Shown here: positions 60,128-64,000 of the stretch, in pieces | How positions within the stretch are numbered: the first letter of the stretch is position 1 | How the letters are laid out: every line of letters begins with the position of its first letter | Assembly (NCBI RefSeq): GCF_006569185.2 | Contig: NZ_VIGC02000032.1 | Span: 1-64,000, forward strand | Direction of reading: 5' to 3' | DNA length: 64,000 bases | From: Litorilinea aerophila | Lineage (GTDB): Bacteria; Chloroflexota; Anaerolineae; Caldilineales; Caldilineaceae | Program-made: the position numbers and the translations under genes | The notes under the pieces: generated by a model | Databases searched by the model: none | The model's input: only the letters and a program-made list of their open reading frames with translations | What the model was told of the DNA's origin: nothing

Positions 60128-61846
60128 TTAGCTCTCCTGTGCCAGCAGGTTTCGGACTTCCAGCGCGCTGGCACAGCGCAGTGCCGTCTCGGCCAACTCC
60201 CGACAGCGGGAAAGGGTCCAGCGGCGGATCACCTGTTTCACCAGGGGAACGGCCGGCAGGGGCACGCTGAGTTCCGCCACGCCCAGGCCCAGCAGCAGGG
60301 GAACGGCAGTGGGATCGCCGGCGATTTCCCCGCACACGGAGACGGGCTTCCCGGCCCCGTTGGCCGCCTGGCAGGTGCGCTGGATCAGGTGCAGCACCGC
60401 GGGGTGGAGGGGATCCGCCAGTTGGGCGACCCGGCTGTTGGTGCGGTCGCTGGCCAGGACGTACTGGCTGAGATCGTTGGTGCCGATGCTGAAAAAATCC
60501 ACCAGGGGCGCGAGCGCGTCGGCCATCAGTGCGGCTGAGGGCACTTCGATCATGATGCCCAGCTTGATCCGGGGGAATTCCCCAGCCAGGGGCTCCAGGA
60601 TGGATCGGGCGGCCTTCACTTCATCCACCGTGGAGACCATGGGCAGCATGAAGCGGATCTCCTTGTCGCTGGCGCGGGCGGCCTGGCCCGACCCCAGGCT
60701 GGCGGCCGCCTGTTGCAGCGCCAGCCACTGGTCCCGCAGCAATTCGGGCCGGGCCAGCAGCAGGCGGATCCCTCGCAGCCCCAGGAACGGGTTGTTTTCT
60801 GGGCCCAGGGGAACAAACTCTACCGGTTTATCGCCGCCGGCATCCAACGCCCGCACGGTCAGCAGGCGGCGGACCTGTTCCAGAAAGCAGGCGTAGGTCT
60901 CCTGTTGTTCTTCCACCGTGGGGGGGGTGGCGCGGCTGCGGAAGAGGTACTCGGTGCGCAGAAGGCCCACGCCGTCCGCGCCCACCTCCTGGCTTTTGCG
61001 CACATCCTCTGGTGAGTTGGCGTTGGCGTAAACAGGCACGGGCACGCCGTCCAGGGTGATGGCTGGCTCGCCCGCGTGGGCCATGGCCTCCACCTCCTGG
61101 ATCAACAGATCCTGGCGGAGGCGGTGGTAGCGCTGGTACAGCCCCTCTTCCGGCTCCACCAGCAACTGGCCCCGGTTGCCGTCTACGATGGCCGGGCGCC
61201 CGTCCTGCTGTTCCATCAGGGAAGGCCCCAGGATGCAGACCATGGGAATGCCCAGGCTGCGGGCCAGGATGGCCGAATGGGCGGTGGGGGCGCTGTTGGC
61301 CAGGGCAATCCCCTGGATCTGGGTGGGCGCCAGTTGGGCAATTTCGGACGGGGTCAGGTCGTCTGCCACCAGGATGGTGTGGGGGGGAAGCTCCGGCAGG
61401 CGTATCTGGCTGGCCGGGGCCCCCAGGTGGGCCAGCAGCCGCCGTCCCAGGTCCAGGATGTCGGCCGAGCGGCTGGCGAAGTATTCGTCCTCGAAGGCCT
61501 GGAACTGCTCGGCGAATTCGCTGATCACCCGATAGGTGGCCGTGATGGCCGTGTGCCCCTGCTCCAGGATGGCCTCCTCGATGGCCTCCAGCAGGGTGCG
61601 GTCCTGGAGGATGACCCGGTGGGCGCTGAAAATTTCGGCGAAGGGCGCGCCGGACTCCTGGCCCAACGCCTTCAGCTCGGCATCGACCCGGCCGTGGGCG
61701 TCCAAGAAATTTTGCCACTCCTGGGCCGGGTCCTGTGGGCTGGAAAGGGGGATCCGCTCGGGTGAGAAGGGGTCGGGACGGTAGATGGTCAGTTGGCCGA
61801 TGCCGATGCCTGGTGCTGCCGGCAGCCCCTGAAGAATCTTGGTCAT
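60128..61846 (-). CDS. ptsI: PTS enzyme I (phosphoenolpyruvate-protein phosphotransferase)
   Basis: Autophosphorylates from PEP and passes phosphate to HPr. 572 aa, standard size. The phospho-His region is PTAHSAILARSLGIPMV with His190 (usually TSH), the PEP-binding block LLRTEYLFRSR and the C-terminal catalytic region GTNDLSQYVLASDRTNSRV and SVCGEIAGDPTAVPLLLG with the catalytic Cys. Start ATG overlaps the HPr stop as ATGA (61843-61846). No sugar-specific EII is in the window, so it likely serves DhaM. Confidence 0.92.
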   Translation of the reverse strand: MTKILQGLPAAPGIGIGQLTIYRPDPFSPERIPLSSPQDPAQEWQNFLDAHGRVDAELKALGQESGAPFAEIFSAHRVILQDRTLLEAIEEAILEQGHTAITATYRVISEFAEQFQAFEDEYFASRSADILDLGRRLLAHLGAPASQIRLPELPPHTILVADDLTPSEIAQLAPTQIQGIALANSAPTAHSAILARSLGIPMVCILGPSLMEQQDGRPAIVDGNRGQLLVEPEEGLYQRYHRLRQDLLIQEVEAMAHAGEPAITLDGVPVPVYANANSPEDVRKSQEVGADGVGLLRTEYLFRSRATPPTVEEQQETYACFLEQVRRLLTVRALDAGGDKPVEFVPLGPENNPFLGLRGIRLLLARPELLRDQWLALQQAAASLGSGQAARASDKEIRFMLPMVSTVDEVKAARSILEPLAGEFPRIKLGIMIEVPSAALMADALAPLVDFFSIGTNDLSQYVLASDRTNSRVAQLADPLHPAVLHLIQRTCQAANGAGKPVSVCGEIAGDPTAVPLLLGLGVAELSVPLPAVPLVKQVIRRWTLSRCRELAETALRCASALEVRNLLAQES

Positions 61847-62139
61847 AGGCTAGGCACCACAGGCGGCGTTTCCAGCAGACTGCGGAGGGCGTGGAGGGCT
61901 TCCCGGGCATCGGGCCCCTGGGCGTGGAGCTGGATGGTGTGCCCCTGGCGCGCCTGCAGGCGCATGAGTTGCAGGATGCTCTTCACATCCACCACGGGCG
62001 ATTGGCGCGTGAGATTCTGGGCCGTGATGGTGGCGCGGTATTGGTTGGCCACGTGCACCATGTCCTTGCTCATGCGCAGGTGCAGGCCCAGTGGGTGGGT
62101 GATGGTGACTTGGGTGTGAAGTGGTTCCGATTGATTCAT
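61843..62139 (-). CDS. HPr-like phosphocarrier protein
   Basis: 98 aa from ATG 62139. VTITHPLGLHLRMSKDMVHVANQ carries the phosphoryl His20 in GLHLR, where usual HPr has GLHARP. Ser54 in DVKSILQLM matches the regulatory Ser46 site. C-terminal GPDAREALHALRSLLE is normal. Placed between dhaM and ptsI and coupled to both, it fits a dedicated carrier for dihydroxyacetone phosphorylation. Weak ribosome site; only 11 bases after dhaM. Confidence 0.85.
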   Translation of the reverse strand: MNQSEPLHTQVTITHPLGLHLRMSKDMVHVANQYRATITAQNLTRQSPVVDVKSILQLMRLQARQGHTIQLHAQGPDAREALHALRSLLETPPVVPSL

Positions 62140-62150
62140 CCTGCCGTTGT

Positions 62151-62570
62151 TCACATCTCTTCTCGGGGCACTTTGGGAAACTGGCACGCTTCCTCGGCAG
62201 CCCGGTTGACCTCGACCAGGCTTCGGCCAAAGCTGGCCTCCACCGCGGCCACCACCGCGCCTTCCACCAGGGGGGCATTGCTGATCAGGCACCCGGCGCG
62301 CTTTTCCTCAGGCAGCAGCTCCAGCGCCATCTCGGTGCTGAGAACGGCGCTGCCCAGATCCACCAGGATCAGCACCCCGTCGGGCGTCCAGAGTTCCTCC
62401 AGTGCGGCCAGGATTTGGGTGGCGTCGGTGCCCAGGATTGGCTTGCCCATTTCGTCCACAATGCCGCCCACGGCCCCAATGCGGAGTTCGCCCTGCGCCA
62501 TCTGAGCCGCCAATTCTTTGACGCCCTCGGCGATCTCGTGGCAGTGTGAGACGATGAGCAGGCTAATCAC
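62151..62570 (-). CDS. dhaM: PTS-dependent dihydroxyacetone kinase phosphotransferase subunit DhaM
   Basis: Receives phosphate from HPr and passes it to the ADP bound by DhaL. 139 aa, single-domain form. SLLIVSHCHEIAEGV includes the phospho-His9. The block GELRIGAVGGIVDEMGKPILGTDATQIL and VLILVDLGSAVLSTEMALELL fit the EIIA-Man-like fold of DhaM. DhaK and DhaL are not in the window and may lie beyond position 64000. Confidence 0.92.
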   Translation of the reverse strand: MISLLIVSHCHEIAEGVKELAAQMAQGELRIGAVGGIVDEMGKPILGTDATQILAALEELWTPDGVLILVDLGSAVLSTEMALELLPEEKRAGCLISNAPLVEGAVVAAVEASFGRSLVEVNRAAEEACQFPKVPREEM

Positions 62571-62630
62571 AGCATCCCCTTTGTGGTCAGTTCACGGCAG
62601 ACGGGCTCTCCCTTTCGTGCCTGTGACCCT

Positions 62631-64000
62631 TCATGCTTCCACCCAGTTGAAGGTGCGGGTGACAGCTTTCTTCCAGCCTGCGTAGCCGGCTTCCCGTTCT
62701 GCCTCTCCGATCTGGGGCTGCCAGCGGCGGTCAACGTGCCAGTTGGCCCGCAGGCTCTCCAGGTCCGGCCAGAAACCCACGGCCAGCCCGGCCGCGTAGG
62801 CGGCCCCCAGGCTGGTGGTCTCGGCCACCCGGGGGCGGAGCACCTCGGCGCCCAGGATGTCGGCCTGGAGCTGCATCAAGAAGTTGTTGACCGTGGCGCC
62901 GCCATCCACCCGGAGGGAGCGGAGGGGAACGCCGCTGTCCGCGTTCATGGCCTCCAGCACTTCCCGGGTCTGGTAGCAGATGGATTCCAGGGCGGCCCGC
63001 ACAATGTGGGCCCGGTTCACGTAGCGGGTCAGGCCGACGATGACGCCCCGGGCATCGCTGCGCCAGTAGGGGGCGAAGAGGCCACTGAAGGCCGGCACCA
63101 GATAACAGCCGCCGTTGTCCGGGACGCTCTGGGCGATGGCCTCGGTCTCCGCGGCGTCTTTGATGAGCTGGAGGTTGTCCCGCAGCCACTGCACCGTGGC
63201 GCCGGCCATGGCGATGGAGCCCTCCAGGGCGTAAACGGCCGGCTCGTTCCCCATCTGGTAGCAGACGGTGGTCAGCAGGCCGTTCTGGCTGCGGACGATG
63301 TCGGTGCCCGTGTTCAACAGCATGAAGCAGCCGGTGCCGTAGGTGTTCTTGGCTTCGCCCGGGCTGAAACAGGTCTGCCCGACGGTGGCGGCCTGCTGGT
63401 CGCCCAGGTCGCCGCCGAGGGGCACCTCGCTCTGGAAGGGGCCATCTCGCCGGGTGTGCCCGTAGAGATCTGGGTCGCTGCTGGGCCGGATCTCCGGCAA
63501 CATGGCCCGGGGGATACCCAGGATGGCCAGCAGCTCCTCGTCCCAATCCAGGGTCTCCAGGTCCATGAGCATGGTCCGGCTGGCGTTGGTGACGTCGGTG
63601 ATGTGCCGTCCGCCGGTCAGGTTCCACAGGAGCCAGGTATCCACCGTGCCAAAGAGCAGGTCGCCCCGTTCCGCGGCCTCCCGGGCGCCGGAGACGTTGT
63701 CCAGGATCCAGCGGATCTTGGGGCCGGCGAAGTAGGTGGCCACCGGCAGCCCGGTCTTGCGATAGATGAAGTCTCCGTGGCCGGCTTCCTGGAGCTCCCG
63801 GCAGATGGCCGCGGTGCGGGTGTCCTGCCAGACGATGGCATTATACACCGGTTTGCCGGTGTGTCGATCCCACACGATGGTGGTTTCCCGCTGATTGGTG
63901 ATGCCCACCGCGGCCAGGTCGTCTGCCCGGACCTGGGCCTTGGCCAGGGTGGCGCCGATCACCTGACGGGTTCGCTCCCAGATTTCCTGGGGATCGTGTT
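62631..64000 (-). CDS. glpK: Glycerol kinase (N terminus outside the window)
   Basis: Phosphorylates glycerol to glycerol 3-phosphate, substrate of GlpABC. The frame continues to the window end ([16 protein letters not shown] at the left part of the fragment), so ~455 codons are seen and the first ~45 are missing. Family features: [46 protein letters not shown], GAYxxxx-like [21 protein letters not shown], and the C-terminal [14 protein letters not shown] and [19 protein letters not shown]. First of the glycerol gene run in transcription order. Confidence 0.96.
   Translation of the reverse strand, partial: HDPQEIWERTRQVIGATLAKAQVRADDLAAVGITNQRETTIVWDRHTGKPVYNAIVWQDTRTAAICRELQEAGHGDFIYRKTGLPVATYFAGPKIRWILDNVSGAREAAERGDLLFGTVDTWLLWNLTGGRHITDVTNASRTMLMDLETLDWDEELLAILGIPRAMLPEIRPSSDPDLYGHTRRDGPFQSEVPLGGDLGDQQAATVGQTCFSPGEAKNTYGTGCFMLLNTGTDIVRSQNGLLTTVCYQMGNEPAVYALEGSIAMAGATVQWLRDNLQLIKDAAETEAIAQSVPDNGGCYLVPAFSGLFAPYWRSDARGVIVGLTRYVNRAHIVRAALESICYQTREVLEAMNADSGVPLRSLRVDGGATVNNFLMQLQADILGAEVLRPRVAETTSLGAAYAAGLAVGFWPDLESLRANWHVDRRWQPQIGEAEREAGYAGWKKAVTRTFNWVEA

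Overview
The window is GC-rich bacterial chromosome with tightly packed operons. Gene content and protein style suggest a Chloroflexota member, perhaps near the Caldilineae/Anaerolineae. The basis is an actin-type rod-shape cluster joined to minCD, two complex I loci, many SH3/LysM/Thr-Pro-stalk surface proteins and ornate intergenic palindromes. This placement is inference from the sequence, not a database result. I recognised no rRNA, tRNA, IS element, prophage or CRISPR array.

Layout. (1) 1-1000: the tail of an unknown membrane protein, then ribosomal protein L25/Ctc and its terminator. (2) 1029-8491, minus strand: tilS, a small conserved-looking gene, an RlmI-type rRNA methyltransferase, a CoA-type Nudix hydrolase, a GH99-like lipid-anchored or membrane-anchored protein, hpt and a LysM/M23 endopeptidase. 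(3) 8580-17060, plus strand: mreB-mreC-mreD-mrdA(PBP2)-minC-minD-rodA, the elongation and septum-placement machinery. Its promoter is divergent from that of tilS, and the two share an identical extended -10 sequence. (4) 17283-17925: a less GC-rich toxin-antitoxin pair with a PIN-domain toxin. (5) 18148-33748, minus strand: a complete complex I operon nuoA-B-CD-EF-G-H-I-J-K-L-M-N with fused NuoC-NuoD and an unusual NuoE-NuoF fusion. (6) 34604-43401, plus strand: a second, divergent complex I-like operon encoding only the seven membrane subunits (A, H, J, K, L, M, N) plus a small TPR/two-helix membrane protein. Its NuoL has a His-rich insertion and its NuoH has lost conserved quinone-channel residues. 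The 855-base spacer between the two operons carries a perfect 11-bp inverted repeat. (7) 43526-49077: a secreted beta-propeller protein on a Thr/Pro stalk, a MurE-type ligase and a lipoprotein built from four ~135-residue repeats. (8) 49148-54210: a glycosidase-O-antigen-ligase fusion coupled to a CHAT protease, and a divergent membrane protein. (9) 54200-64000, minus strand: glycerol catabolism, in transcription order glpK, dhaM, HPr, enzyme I, a UPF0175 protein, glpA, glpB, glpC and a ketopantoate-reductase-like gene.

The genes form coherent programmes: cell-wall elongation (mre/PBP2/rodA/min, MurE, LysM-M23), respiration (two complex I modules fed by NADH and possibly another donor) and glycerol/dihydroxyacetone use feeding reducing equivalents to quinone through GlpABC. 

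The most unusual signals are two. One is the membrane-arm-only complex I operon facing a full one. The other is a family of four ~90-120 bp palindromic repeats that start exactly at stop codons, sit between co-transcribed genes and always point with transcription (between mreB and mreC, nuoK and nuoL, nuoG and nuoH, and the second nuoM and nuoN).
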